A stretch of DNA of 64,000 bases from assembly GCA_023653785.1 (NCBI GenBank), contig JAMKCH010084933.1, forward strand, positions 124,001 to 188,000, read 5' to 3'. The first letter of the stretch is position 1. The number at the start of each line of letters is the position of its first letter. Origin of the DNA: Ophioderma brevispina. Its lineage: Eukaryota; Echinodermata; Ophiuroidea; Amphilepidida; Ophiodermatidae. Position numbers and translations under genes: made by a program. The notes under the pieces were generated by a model. The model was given only the letters and a program-made list of their open reading frames with translations. It did not search any database and had not been told where the DNA came from. Positions 23,749 through 36,049 of this stretch are shown piece by piece.

Positions 23749-24371
23749 TGCATAGAATTCTCAAATACATCATATTAGGATTAACTTTATCTTTGCTTTT
23801 AAAGAAATATACATCTTAAGAGTGCCTGAATATTTATAGCCGATTACCAATTCACTCGCCATCGTGGCTGGCTACGTCCTTACATTCTAAAAAAACCAAC
23901 TAATTGAGTTAGTTGAATTGAGTAAATGCTAAGTGTATTGTTCAATTTTCAAATGTAAATAAGTTGAGGTCATTATATGGCGAAGACATGAAGCGACCGG
24001 GTGAAGAGACTGCAAGACGTACGAACAGGCATGAATATATTCAACAAGAAATGATCAGTCTTATTATAAGGCGTATACTGATGTTTTATAAGGTTTTAGT
24101 GATGTTGATGGAAAATTGATGGTTGGAATTATAACGATGGAGACACTAATATCGATGATGATAGTATCAATCACAATAGTGAAAATATTAATAAGAAAGC
24201 AATAATATTAGTGATAAGAAAATAATGAGAATGCATCATTATAGACATATATATATATATATATTAATTGTTGGTTGTGTTTTAAAAAAGATTATATATA
24301 TGTAATAATTAACAACAACAATATTAATCATAATGATAAACTAATTAACCAAAGTAGTAAAAGTAATATTA

Positions 24372-24585
24372 ATACTACTGCTACTTCTACTACTACTACT
24401 ACTATACTACTACTACTACTACTACTGCTACTGCTACTTCTACTACTACTACTACTTCTACTACTACTACTATACTACTACTACTACGACTACTACTACT
24501 ACTATACTACTACTACTATACTACTACTACTACTACTACTACTACGACTACTACTACTACTGCTACTTCTACTACTACTACTACT

Positions 24586-24657
<72 letters not shown>

Positions 24658-24658
24658 G

Positions 24659-24695
<37 letters not shown>

Positions 24696-24698
24696 TAC
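24372..24698 (+). repeat. (CTA)n microsatellite, compound
   Basis: About 325 bp of (CTA)n with ctgcta, cttcta, tata and cgacta variants. Poly-Leu, poly-Tyr and poly-Thr frames are artefacts. Confidence 0.95.
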
Positions 24699-24719
24699 TG
24701 AAGGTATAGCTATTGCCAC

Positions 24720-27700
24720 TTCTTCAATTAGGCCTGATATTACTACATGTTTTACCATTCCGATTGGTTATGTGTGCAGCTCCTCGATAGATTTTATTTG
24801 AATGATGTCATGAGCTTATTTATTCATATATTTTCATATATTTATGTAGTGTGTGTTTGTGTGGTTCGTGTGTGTATGATCTGATGATTACATTTGCCGA
24901 TTTGTTGTGTCTCTGTAAATCCACCAGATCTTTGGTATTTCCATGCACTATGAATGTTGAAGATATTCATTTTACACGTTGATTATCCTCTGTCAAAATT
25001 TGGTGACGTTAAGTAACATTTAAGCACAAATCGAAATTAAAATACTTTCATATATGCCACATCCTATTATGAGACTTGGCCTCAACCAAATTAGCACTTC
25101 ATCCATTCGTGCCATGCACAATTCCTAGCGATCAATCTCAAGCGTGTAGTCTTCCTCGTGGCTATAACGAGCCAGCCGAGTTTGCACCATTCATGGACTA
25201 GATTTTCAGAAAAGATTAGATGATTTCATTTTCTGACGAAGGGTGAAACTTTAGCCTAGGGCGGCCAATCATTGCAGAGTCCATTACTAGTAAGCCTACG
25301 GCTAACTATACATGCGACTAGTGTTATAAAATGAAAATATCGCACTCAGTGCTATGTGTTCGTTACCGTACCATAATGAAACTCCCGTTTAGGGCAAAAT
25401 CACGAGCATTTTTTTGTTTTTCAAAGAGTTAGCGGCGCAAAGGAAAAATATCCCTTCTTGATGGCGTTTTGTATGTCCAGACCCAAAACAGCTGCGCCCT
25501 CGAGAACTTTAACGAGCAAAAGGACGACGTTCGTGGCTTGATTACTATACTGGAACGAGGCTATAATATGTAAGATGCAAACACCTTTAAAATGCAGAGG
25601 GTTCTGATTCAGCGAATGGGGTATAGCTTGAATGCATCAATCGATCGCTCCAGGTTCATCTTGGCACCTTCAAATCCAGTACTTCTTGAAATATTCAGGC
25701 TTGAATTTTTATTTTTTTGGCTGTCTATCAGAGGCGCAGCTATATCAGGTTAAGGCATATTGAATTAACTCGAACACTCAAAAATACACCTGTCATTTTA
25801 TTAAGTGAAAAGCGTGGGAGGACAAACCTCTATATTGTACATTATTGCGATGAAAATAAGTATGATAATTAAGACGGCTAAATGTAATCTTTTTGTACAT
25901 ATTTTTATATTAGAATATGTAATGACACTGGAAACATTTCAACATCATCTGAAACAGGAAAGAAAATGAAGTCAACGTATTCTCGGACTATTTTAATGCG
26001 CTGACACCTGTCAGTCAGAGTCGAGTAGAGATATAGTGACCGGCGAACTAACTGATGTGTGTCATCGAATACCGGGATTGAAGCGGGGTAATTTAGGGAC
26101 CAATCATCAATATTAGCATCAAGTAACTCTATCCGTATTACAGTTTTTATGCCAACGGAAAAAACCCACACACACAAAACAAAATGCGTACACGAATTTC
26201 TTTTGTTTTACATGCAACCTCCCTCTCTCTCTCTGTCTAACTTCAGATTTTGGTAAACCCGAGTGGCAGAGAGTGTTAAACCTAAGTCATGTCTCTTATG
26301 GTTAAGTCAACTAAGATTATCTGCATCTGGTGAATTTCAGCAAACGTGTTTAATTTGAATTCACAGCACTTAGAAAGAAGGGAAACGTACCGCATGTGAA
26401 ATCGGAAGCCGGTGAGTTGCCATGTGTATACACATTGTATTTGTTTGATAGCGTGTTCGTTACCTTACTCTTACATGATATACTTTAATCAAAACAATGA
26501 CAGCCATTTTGTTTTACATCTAAATGATATAGTGAAATTGATAGTAGTGTAATACATTTCTTAACATTCCAGTGGAATTTTAAAGTAAAAGGGTAATTCT
26601 ATGTTTACCGTTTTAAACTGAAGAATTAACCGTGGACATTTCATGCATTAATTTTAGTGAATTGTATTCAGCAAGCCAAAGACAAAAACCTTTGACCTTT
26701 CCACAAAATCCCCAGGGCTTTCCGTATCTCGTCACTCCGTTATCGCTATATCCAGTTAGACAGAATGCTAAGATTTCATCGTATAGAATCAAGCGAAGAC
26801 ATCAATCCACATCGCAGACTATCACACTATCCTAATTTTAATTTTTGGCTCTAAAATATCCTATTTTTATAAATTTGATTTATATTACATGTGCAGAAGA
26901 GGTGAAGCGAAGTTATACTGTCCAATGATTAAAATAGCGCCTGAGCGATATATTGAACGTGCTTGTAATTTCACTCGGCGACGATAGTCTACCTCAAGCG
27001 TAACACGCTGTATAGTATTGACATTTTCCCGGGAATAAATTCGCATGCGAAATTAGATAGATGAAGGACTAATGGTATTTGCACTGCCCGAACGCATGCA
27101 CACGCGTGCACTGTTTATTCACCTTACATTAGCGGCCCGTTCGCAGGAAGCCCCTCCCGTGCTCAGGTAGAACACTTAAATGGGTATCCCCGTTTCTTTC
27201 CCATTATCTCAATCCTGCTTAGAGCACACATGGCCGCCATCTTGAATATCAGTTTCGGAGAGATTCTGTTTCCCACCATACTTATGCTATAAAGTCCATC
27301 CCCTAGACACACTGCTTGCAAATGCACGTCTTTCACTATCAGCTTTCACTCAACTGCATGCATAATGATGTTAGGTCCCGATGTCCATGAAGTTAACCAC
27401 ATGCTTTTTCAAGACGTCATAGGGAATGGTTCTTAATGGAAATCTAGTCAATGGTAATTAAGTGATGATTCAGGGTGTTGAATGAAGCAAACCAACCATA
27501 TTTGGCATTTCAATGTGAAGTTCAAGTAATTTCTTTGTAAAAATGTAGGAGATTGATGAAATAAATTGATAAAAAAATGGGGACGATATCGTCAAAATTT
27601 ATCAACAAATCTTGAGATTTATATCCATTTAAAAATATACATTTTCCTTTTAAAAATGTAGTAAAATTATGTACTTCTTGTACTGGGCTCTTAAAATTAA

Positions 27701-29000
27701 TAAAGAGGTGACGCCGAGGTCGCGATTTAATTGTCATGAGAATGCTTCTTTTGCATCCAACATATTGAAAAAACATCTCTCCTTTGTTTTCGTAATAGAG
27801 AATTTTCTAAAACAAAATAACTTATGCAAAGAATAAGCTAGAAACACAATGTAGTAATGTATTCAATGTAATTTTCTGTTAAGCAAAGCTTAATGGACGG
27901 TCCTATGCATATTCATAAGGTACAAGCTCATGACTTAACCAAGACATGTTGTGCTGCTTTGTTACATGTGTAATTGAACTCCTGCTCTTTGAGAGCTTTC
28001 CAGGTTGAAAAAAATAACGCTCAGCGTATTAACATGGATATTCTTTACCGCGTGATTGGCCATGCCGAGAACGTAGACTTTATGCCTTTCATACTGGAAC
28101 GTTTCTGGATTTTAAACTATACCACACGGTTATGCTTATAGTACGTCACCTTTGATGCATGTAAACTAAGATAAATTTATTGTTTTAAGCTTTTGTTACA
28201 TTTATTTCATAGAAATTAAAAAAAAATAAGTATGCGCTTAATTTTACCGACATTAGCATCATTTATGCAATGAAACAATGAATCGAAAAGAATCTACTTG
28301 TAACTAAGAGAGAGAAAAAACTTTAAAAAGATAAGAGCCCTTTGAATATTTAACATAACCATATGTCAGTCATCTTTACCGTTATGGTCCAAATACCTCA
28401 AGCTATAGGTGGCACTAAATAATACAGCAAAAGAGTGTATCTCAAATTGAATATACCGATAAGATATATGTCCTTTTTGTCTTAATTTATTAACCTTTTA
28501 TTAAGCTGATATAGAGACATGGATATCGCCTGTAAAGATATTTAAAACGACGCATGCCCCCCTTCACCCACATCATAATAAGCACAATTCAAGCTATATC
28601 AAAACAAAAAATATATATATCCTTTGCTTCAATTCACTACAAATTACATCTTTTACCATTCGAGGTTCATGAAAGAACTTGAAACCATGGCAAAATGTGG
28701 TATACCACTGATCACCCTTTTGCCACTTTTAAGCCGAGGAATACTAAGGTTCATACAAATTGTTCAATTAAAGGTAATTGCATTGACAACTACAATGGCA
28801 ATTAGTGAGAACGCAGCCAGCATTGTTAGCCAAGTAAAGGTCATATGAAAAGCTAATTGACGCAAAATTGTGTTTATTTTCCCTCTGCTTGTTATGAACG
28901 TCATGGTACTCATTGTCCCAGGGAGTAATATGAAAATGTAAAACGGAGTAGCAATCTCTTATCATATGTGCAAATCATTACAACAAACAATAGGAACATA
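24720..29000. other. No secure gene; YY1-like and TATA-like motifs near 27.2 kb
   Basis: TGGCCGCCATCTTG at 27231-27244 fits the YY1 motif, and TATAAA lies about 45 bases downstream at 27288-27293 within a locally GC-richer stretch (27090-27350), a weak promoter-like arrangement on the plus strand. The minus-strand open frame at 25905-26177 contains an excellent splice acceptor (pyrimidine tract then TTTCAG) near 25955 but no identifiable domain. Confidence 0.3.
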
Positions 29001-29403
29001 ATGATATGTTAAGTGTTGCATAAGGCTTCGAAGAAGACATATATTAGTTATTACGTTTTAAGCAAATGTTTCAACTACATTTGCAAAAAATCCCGCGATA
29101 TTCAATGCCTTTTCAACGTCATGAACAGAAGAAAAAGAGAACACCAATTTAACTTAAACGCTTTCAACAACAACAAACCAGGAATGATGTATCTAGTTTT
29201 ATTCATACGCCATCAACATAAATATCCAAATAATTTCATTTTTAACTTCTTCGCATCCACAACACTGCGTCACCAACAAAGACATGCAGTTGTGTCAGTA
29301 GACGGAAGGAGTTTTACGATCAAGAATAGTAGAGATTATAGCCCAAACAGCAATCAGTGGCTTTCATTTTGTACCTAAATAAAATGCTGATTTTTTTTTG
29401 CAG

Positions 29404-29703
29404 TTGTTTGTGCGATCTATTGAACCTGCTTCTCGCGTTTGTCCCCTCGGGCATGTTTTATTTGATTTACTCCAAAAGCTGACCCGAAAAGCGTACTTGC
29501 GCGGCTCATTTGCATACTCTTCGTCGATTATCAAGGTAAAGCATAAGCTTAATCAAAGGGGCCCCTTCGGCGATTCAGAGGATCAAGTCTGCTGGAAAAT
29601 TTTTGATTGGATATTCCAAATAAAACTTCCCCGCGGAGACGTTACGAAACTTGATTTGTCCATGGCGCAGATGTTATACTCAGATGAGATACGGAAAAAA
29701 TGA
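29404..29703 (+). CDS. Candidate exon (plus strand), unknown protein
   Basis: A strong 3' splice site (nine T then GCAG, ending at 29403) opens directly into a frame that begins LFVRSIEPASRVCPLGH and stays open to a TGA at 29701-29703. Within it, ATCAAG|GTAAAGC at 29535/29536 is a good 5' splice site, giving an alternative internal exon of 132 nt (44 codons, phase 0). GC content and CpG count are clearly above the flanks on both sides of that site, so a terminal exon of 300 nt is also possible. An AATAAA lies at about 30047. I recognise no domain. Chance cannot be excluded. Confidence 0.3.
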   Translation: MFVRSIEPASRVCPLGHVLFDLLQKLTRKAYLRGSFAYSSSIIKVKHKLNQRGPFGDSEDQVCWKIFDWIFQIKLPRGDVTKLDLSMAQMLYSDEIRKK

Positions 29704-29709
29704 TGTACA

Positions 29710-32400
29710 ACATTTTAAACCCCGTTGAAATTTAACTGGCTATTTCTCTTATGTTATTTTGTTTGATTTCTTTTATGACCCTGATGGTAACACTTTTACC
29801 CTCTCTTGTATGCCCGTAGTCTAAAAGCCCATTGAATGGTAGTGGTGTGAAACATGAGACGCGGTGCTATCCGTCAGTGCATTTTGTCCCACTTCAGTTT
29901 GGATTGAGTTACCGACTTCGTCAATGACTTTTTTCAGCACTAGATATATGTGTTATGAGCAGCATTGAACACTGTATATTGTAGAGAACTAGAAATATTA
30001 AAGCAGATGTTCTACCTAATATTCCATCCTACACAGGTATTGCGTTTAATAAAACAGTTCAGATAGCAAGATATTTGCTTCCTTCGGCATGTTTTATTTT
30101 GAACCTCATATTTGTGGACTATTTAACAAAACATGGGATTGAAAACACTATATATGATATAAGGATAGATTCATGAAAGATTTATTTGCAGGATCCTTAA
30201 TTACTGTTAAAACCATTATTTGCCAACTGAACCATTACTGAATCACACAAGCAAAATGCAAGCATGAACAAATGAAATATATTGTTCATTCATTGGCTAT
30301 TAGAGCTGCCATTTTTTCTTATGAAGTGCAAGATTCAAGGTCAAATTACTGTTACTGCGTTTGATTTTATGACGCATCACCAAGCACGAAAACATTGTCC
30401 ATTATATTCAACGCTATGTGGCCTTCAGCATCCTGTTATTTCTACTTCCCTTTCTGCGTTGTTCTTCGTAGTGAAAAAGCGGCAATCTGTGCCATAATAT
30501 TTCATACAATCAAGGCATCATTAAGAAACAACCGATACCAATAAAATGTCGTCTCCTTGATGGCAATTGGATAAAAAGCACTTGCCTTTATCGCTTGCGC
30601 TAAATTGCTCAACGAAATGTTTATTCTCCTGAATGATATTTTCACATGCCAAAAATGCTTTTAAAAATCATTATTTTCAAATACTGGATGCTTCTTGACA
30701 ATTTTCTTAATTGAGATTAAATGTATTTCCTAAATTGTAAACTGTAAAATCTCAATTGATATTGAAAGATTAAACTAATTATTATTATTGAAAATGGAAA
30801 GAAATAGACATCTTTGGATTCAATACCACATGGCATCTTATCAAATCATATGTGTGCATCAGGATTTGTTATATTACGGCAAAATCATGAATACAATTTT
30901 CATCATTCTGTAATTGGATATTGTAACCATTCTTTTTCCAGTAAAACTCATGATATGAACAAAAAGAAATCCAATCGCTTCAGAACGCCTTACTTATTAA
31001 TAACGTTTTAATATTTATGATGGATTTATTCAATATTTTAACAAAAGGTCACATACTACGCACGACGTATTAACTTTCAATTTGATAACAGCAATCGAAA
31101 TGTACGCCTGTACGCCATTTAAATATCGCGATATTGCAAGTTTATCCCCCAATAATGTGTAAAACCAGTTTATAAAGATCAGGGCAATCCTATTCAAACA
31201 ATTTTAAATGGGGAAAATGTAAGAGTGCATTTTCAACTTAAAAAATAAATTGATATTTCACTTGACAATGTCTTCTTGCATAATTATACTATATAGCATA
31301 AGATCATATAAATGAAACACTTCCATATGAGCGCAGTTTTATTGCCTTTTTATTAGATTTCAATTTTGTCACATTGGTAGTATTATTGATATAACTTAGG
31401 AGATAGTGAAGCGATGTCTATGCCAATATTTGAACTCGTTTATTGACTCTCCTACCTAATTATACGACCAAATACAAATGCTGCACTTGCTACATTCAGA
31501 GAGAGTGGATAGACGATCAGGGATACACTTGGAAAGTCATTCTGATCAGATTAACAAACAATTCACAATCAGGTGGTCAGACATCAGACACGTTAATGTC
31601 AAAGCCCTGCTATATTCATCCTCTGGTTGTTACAATGTAAACACTTATACTCTATTAAAATACAGCATTTTAAGATAATACCTTTTGATTAAATCACATT
31701 TAAATAATAGGAAAAATATAGAAAAAAGACTGGATACATTTTCTTTACGTGATATGCAGCTAATGCTCAAACTCACGCTCTGTTGCGTTACGAGTCAATA
31801 TTGATTACGTTTCCATTGCAGTAACATTTTGTTATATAAATAAAATAATCCTTGCGCTCAACCGCTAATTTGTTGGTCATTAATCATGACTTGATTCTTA
31901 ACAAAGCAAATAAGATGCGAATTATAGCATTTGTAAATCGAAAATACTCATCAAAAAATATGTAACTAAACATTAGGTAAAGATATAAGGATGATTCTGT
32001 CCACGAAGAGGTTTGTGTCAAAGTAAAGCATGAAAATATCATACGATGTTGGGATTAATAGGCTTGAATTGCAATTCCTCTTCAGTCGTTTTTAATTACG
32101 TTTGAATCATTCACCCTTCGGGGAACCAATCCAGACATAAGACAACAGTAGTTAAGGGGTTAATTCAAGTGTTGCCATTTCATTATTTCAGTGATTGGAT
32201 ATGGTAATTTTTCAAATCACAAGAGGGTTTTAGTTGAAGTGTGCAAGATAGATAAAGACAATAATTACCGTAGAATTGATACGTGTGATGAAAATTTCGA
32301 ATTCGTCTTTGTCTTCTGCGTGGGCGATTAATTATGCAAGTTCATGTCTAGAATATTTTACTTTCACTTAGATCACTTAGATGTCCAGGGCAAACGAAAA
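29710..32400. other. No gene seen
   Basis: AT-rich sequence with short open frames without recognisable features and no clear repeats. Confidence 0.45.
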
Positions 32401-32420
32401 TCGTATGAGCAAATATAATT

Positions 32421-32432
32421 CATATATATATA

Positions 32433-32521
<89 letters not shown>

Positions 32522-32556
32522 TCTATATATATATATATATATATCTATAAAGATAT
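32421..32556. repeat. (AT)n microsatellite / palindrome
   Basis: About 135 bp of alternating TA with interspersed ctata and tgtata units, largely self-complementary. Confidence 0.95.
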
Positions 32557-32673
32557 ATCATTCATATACAAGCTTTTCAACACAAAGCTATTCCATTAGC
32601 CACAATAACCCCCCCCCCAAAGGTTACACAATTTGCACATGGACCATTCCATGCCCTGTAAAATGTGTTTGTA

Positions 32674-32679
32674 TTTATT
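32674..32679 (-). terminator. Polyadenylation signal AATAAA (minus)
   Basis: AATAAA on the minus strand lies about 82 bases after the stop codon of the candidate terminal exon at 32762-33016, a normal spacing for a short 3' UTR. Confidence 0.4.
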
Positions 32680-32761
32680 TGAACAGACGCCCTTTCAATA
32701 CAAAAATTCAGTGACAAAAAGATAGGAAGAAAAGATCTCTACTTTTAATAATTATAGGATT

Positions 32762-33016
32762 CTACACATGTAATCTTCTGCTATAGAAGTGGGGGTAAGA
32801 TTTCAGATGGAATAGCCCATTCCCACCTTCTGGTTCTTTTTCGAGTGTGTAATTCATGAAATTTTCATCGATGATTTCTCTCGAGAGTTCTCGTATGAAA
32901 CGAGGCAGAGCCGGGAAGCTCATCTGTGGTTCCTCCAGAGGGAAAAAACTGCAGTTATCTCTGCATACAAAACAACAGGCCCACGCGGTAATGCCTGCCA
33001 GGAGCACCATCACGCA
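32762..33016 (-). CDS. Candidate 3'-terminal exon of a small, possibly secreted protein
   Basis: I do not recognise the protein. The minus strand is open from TGC at 33016, just after an AG that could be a splice acceptor, to TAG at 32762-32764. It reads CVMVLLAGITAWACCFVC, a hydrophobic segment with an internal ATG at 33010, then RDNCSFFPLEEPQ, an amphipathic LPRFIRELSREIIDE, an N-x-T site (MNYTLE), and an aromatic/basic tail ending YSRRLHV. GC content is near half, against about one third in the flanks. An AATAAA follows the stop. This fits the last exon, or nearly all, of a small secreted precursor; dibasic RR near the C-terminus would suit peptide processing. Weak points: the acceptor has a poor pyrimidine tract and the hydrophobic segment lacks a basic N-region. 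Confidence 0.4.
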   Translation of the reverse strand, partial: CVMVLLAGITAWACCFVCRDNCSFFPLEEPQMSFPALPRFIRELSREIIDENFMNYTLEKEPEGGNGLFHLKSYPHFYSRRLHV

Positions 33017-33049
33017 CTTAATAGTATTAAATTATAATATTTATTTCAT

Positions 33050-34795
33050 ATATATTAAGATACTGAGTAACGCATTTAATACACTGATCATATATTCAGA
33101 GACGCTGTTGTTGGAACCTTACGATGGTGTCTGGAGTGGGATATAAATTAGCGAAAGAATAGAATGTCTTTCTGTCTTTACATGCAATTGCTAAATATAA
33201 TAACGAAAATATCAGTGCTGTATGACTATTTACATTGGATTTAATATTTAAGGGGTAGCGTGAAAAGGAATAAGACAATTATGTTTATTGTCCAATTGTA
33301 TTTTGCTCATTTATTGTATATATTTTGTGAATGACCTATTGGTATGATGGAGGAATAATTCATTCACGCTTATTCCGCGCATACGTAGGTGTAAAAGCTC
33401 CAGTACGGATACTAAATAAACAGAGTAAGGTATTACAACCAATAATGAAGGTTGGACTATGGAATATCAAAGTTCATATACGGTGTTTTCTAGAATTATT
33501 ATTCACCATTTTTCGTCTTCCCATTCCAATCTCAACGCTTGAAGGGACGATGAATCATCAATTCAAAGAGTGTATTCTTCACACTCGTGATGAGCATATA
33601 ACCTCCAAGGACTTTGCAAAAACTCATCATCCAGTCACTGCATAATAAGCCACATGGTGTCAATAAAAGAATTCAGATTCAAAATGGCGCCAGAGGATGA
33701 TGAACTTGAACAAAAAATACAAACACATTTTCTTAATTTAACAAAATGTGTACAATTTATGATGCATATATCAACAACAACTATATACAATAAATATCAA
33801 ATAATGTGATTTTAATAGCATAACCGAATGATGGTTGAGAATGGCAGATCACGCCTCAGCACAATATTCACAACACACCGGTCGTTGAATTATGCGTACG
33901 CATACTGTGGCCAAAATAAGGATAGCCACTGGCGTCTGGCGGCAGTATTACCGGCGCCTTCTGAAGTAGCGTGTGCGTGGCCCTACAATCGTATATTTTT
34001 TTATCCTTACCTGGGCACAAAGGGTTTTTCTTGGGACAATTTTTTCTCCTGTGGGTTAAATAAAAAAAAGAGAGATGCCGTAACGTGATCTCACAAAATT
34101 GTCCGATTATCTTCTTGAATTTATTTCTTAAGGAAGGAAAACATATTGAGATAAAATAACAGCATTTTATTTTGCATTATTGCTGTGCCTCGGGGATGGT
34201 GATACTAATGCAAAATATGGATCGTGGATTACCCCGGGAAAAACTGCAATCATTCGCTAACGATTGCTGCCAATGCTGCGGAATTATTGGAAAACCTGTC
34301 ATATGACGTCATTGAAGACGTGTTTGCGCAGAGTTTTTACCTGATTTTCTTTTGATGATCTACCTTTGAGGTGTATGCAGTTGCAATAGAAAGAACCGGG
34401 AAGCACAGAATCTTGAAAGGTGGCCTATTATCATGCTGTTAGTTTTTATAAGCGAATCACTCGGGCAATTTAATATACCTCGGTAAGGCTTCGTTACTTG
34501 ACTAGATTTGGAGCATATGTTGTTATTTCTATTGGAATTGTGCAGAGGTGTTTAATTTTATATTCCAGAAACGTGTTCATACAGGCCATGGAAAACAATA
34601 CACTCGAATTTTGCAACAAACAGTGCGCTAATATTTTCTGAAAGTGACAAATGATATTTTATTGTTTGCTGTCATCAAATATGTCTCTTAATATTCACGG
34701 TGTTAAAATGCTCTCATATTGGCGATTTATGTAAAATGAGCCATCTTTGACGTTGGGTTCAACGTCTTTTTAGGAGTAGACTTACGTCGGAAGGA
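33050..34795. other. No secure gene; CRE motif at 34304
   Basis: A consensus CRE palindrome TGACGTCA is at 34304-34311. Two plus-strand frames (33331-33645 and 33828-34088) are open but show no recognisable domain. Confidence 0.4.
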
Positions 34796-34800
34796 TATGT

Positions 34801-34989
34801 TTACGGACAACAGTGATGGAATTTGACAGATCGTGCGAACTGGTGTACCATGGATGCATGCAAATAGCACTGATGTTTGTCACTACCCTGGACTTGCACA
34901 CATTTTGAAGTAACTGCTGATAAAAAGAGACACGCATTGACCCAGTTAAATGTCAAAAACTTGAGCCTCGCCATTATGAGACGCTTCAT
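34801..34989 (-). CDS. Small open frame with signal-peptide-like start, unknown
   Basis: The minus-strand ATG at 34989 (and a second in frame, four codons on) begins MKRLIMARLKFLTFNW, continuing through a hydrophobic stretch (NACLFLSAVTSKC) and a cysteine/histidine-containing tail ending FHHCCP at a TAA. The last bases, CC|GTAAAC, also form a usable 5' splice site, so it might be a first exon continuing toward 33.0 kb on the same strand. GC content is a little above the flanks. No family is recognised and the link to the 32762-33016 exon is speculative. Confidence 0.22.
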   Translation of the reverse strand: MKRLIMARLKFLTFNWVNACLFLSAVTSKCVQVQGSDKHQCYLHASMVHQFARSVKFHHCCP

Positions 34990-35768
34990 ATCTCTTTAGA
35001 CAGCCACGGCTGAATCAATCAACGGAGAATTGCTATTATAGACTAAGGTAATTCGCGCCCAAATTTCGGTCACGTTCAGATGCGAAAGCACGGAAGCCAC
35101 TAGTTGATTTTAAGTCTTTGACAAAGACAACAAAGGCGGTGTTCTAATTACCAGACGGCGATGGCTTAAAGTCATCTTCGTTTCGGGGTGAAACGAAACA
35201 CACGGGAGTCATCATCATCATCTAATATCCCAAACCCCAAGACAGACATGTGCATGTACAATTACTGCTTTCCGTCATCTTGTTTCTTTTTTAATTTTGA
35301 ACATTCATTGAGAATGGTAGCAATGAAAGGGTTAAATCATTAAAAGCATGAAAGCTTATTGGTAATGCAGTATCTTTGATGAATTCGTTGAGTTGGTGCA
35401 ATTTCAAAAATTGACATTTAGCGAATAAGTTGTTGTACTAATCATCACAACCTTCAGTGTAAAATGAAGTCCATCTTCAAATGAATGTGTTTTTTTTAAA
35501 AAATGTATTATGTTCTTAGTATGTTGTACAAATATAACAAGAAATATTGATCTTTGTTTTAATCTCAATGTGAATCCCACATGGGTGCTGATAATCAGTA
35601 TCTTTCAATGACCAATTTCTGTTAATACACTTTTAATTATGTTTGCATGAATTGGAAAATATCATCGTAACTTCAACTTAACGATATTTTTATGCGTCTT
35701 CACCTCATTTTGCTGGTTCAATTTACCTTAATTTTTTACTCTCTTTCAGAAAGACGTGTCAAGTGATT

Positions 35769-36029
35769 TCAGAATGTCACTATAACAACCTGTCTGCCGC
35801 CATATTTGTTTTCATCTGAAGCGGTCAATGCCTTCGAGAGGAGACGTAAAGTGATCGCTAGCATGTGTACTCTCATGAGACCAGGTGATCCATCACATTT
35901 GCGCGGGAAAATTTTATGAGTCTTCGTTGCAATGTCGTCTGCCTGGTCCAGCAACCCTCTTTTATAATGGCGGATTTGTATCCTGTTCTTAGTGTTCACT
36001 GCGATCCTTGATTTAAACATGCTAAGCAA
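35769..36029 (-). CDS. Open frame on the minus strand, unknown
   Basis: The frame (starting near MLSMFKSRIAVNTKNRIQIR) is basic, with an amphipathic stretch near its end (HMLAITLRLLSKALTA), and finishes shortly after GGCAGACAG|GTTGTT, a possible 5' splice site in phase 0. It lies on the same strand as, and upstream of, the candidates at 34.9 and 33.0 kb. GC content is above the flanks. There is no known domain. Low confidence as a real exon. Confidence 0.18.
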   Translation of the reverse strand: MLSMFKSRIAVNTKNRIQIRHYKRGLLDQADDIATKTHKIFPRKCDGSPGLMRVHMLAITLRLLSKALTASDENKYGGRQVVIVTF

Positions 36030-36049
36030 TTAAGGCACGCGGTGAATGC

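Noticed and set aside
26341..26411. Internal plus-strand exon between TTTCAG and CCG|GTGAGT
   Set aside because: Splice sites look good, but all three frames contain a stop within the 71 bases.
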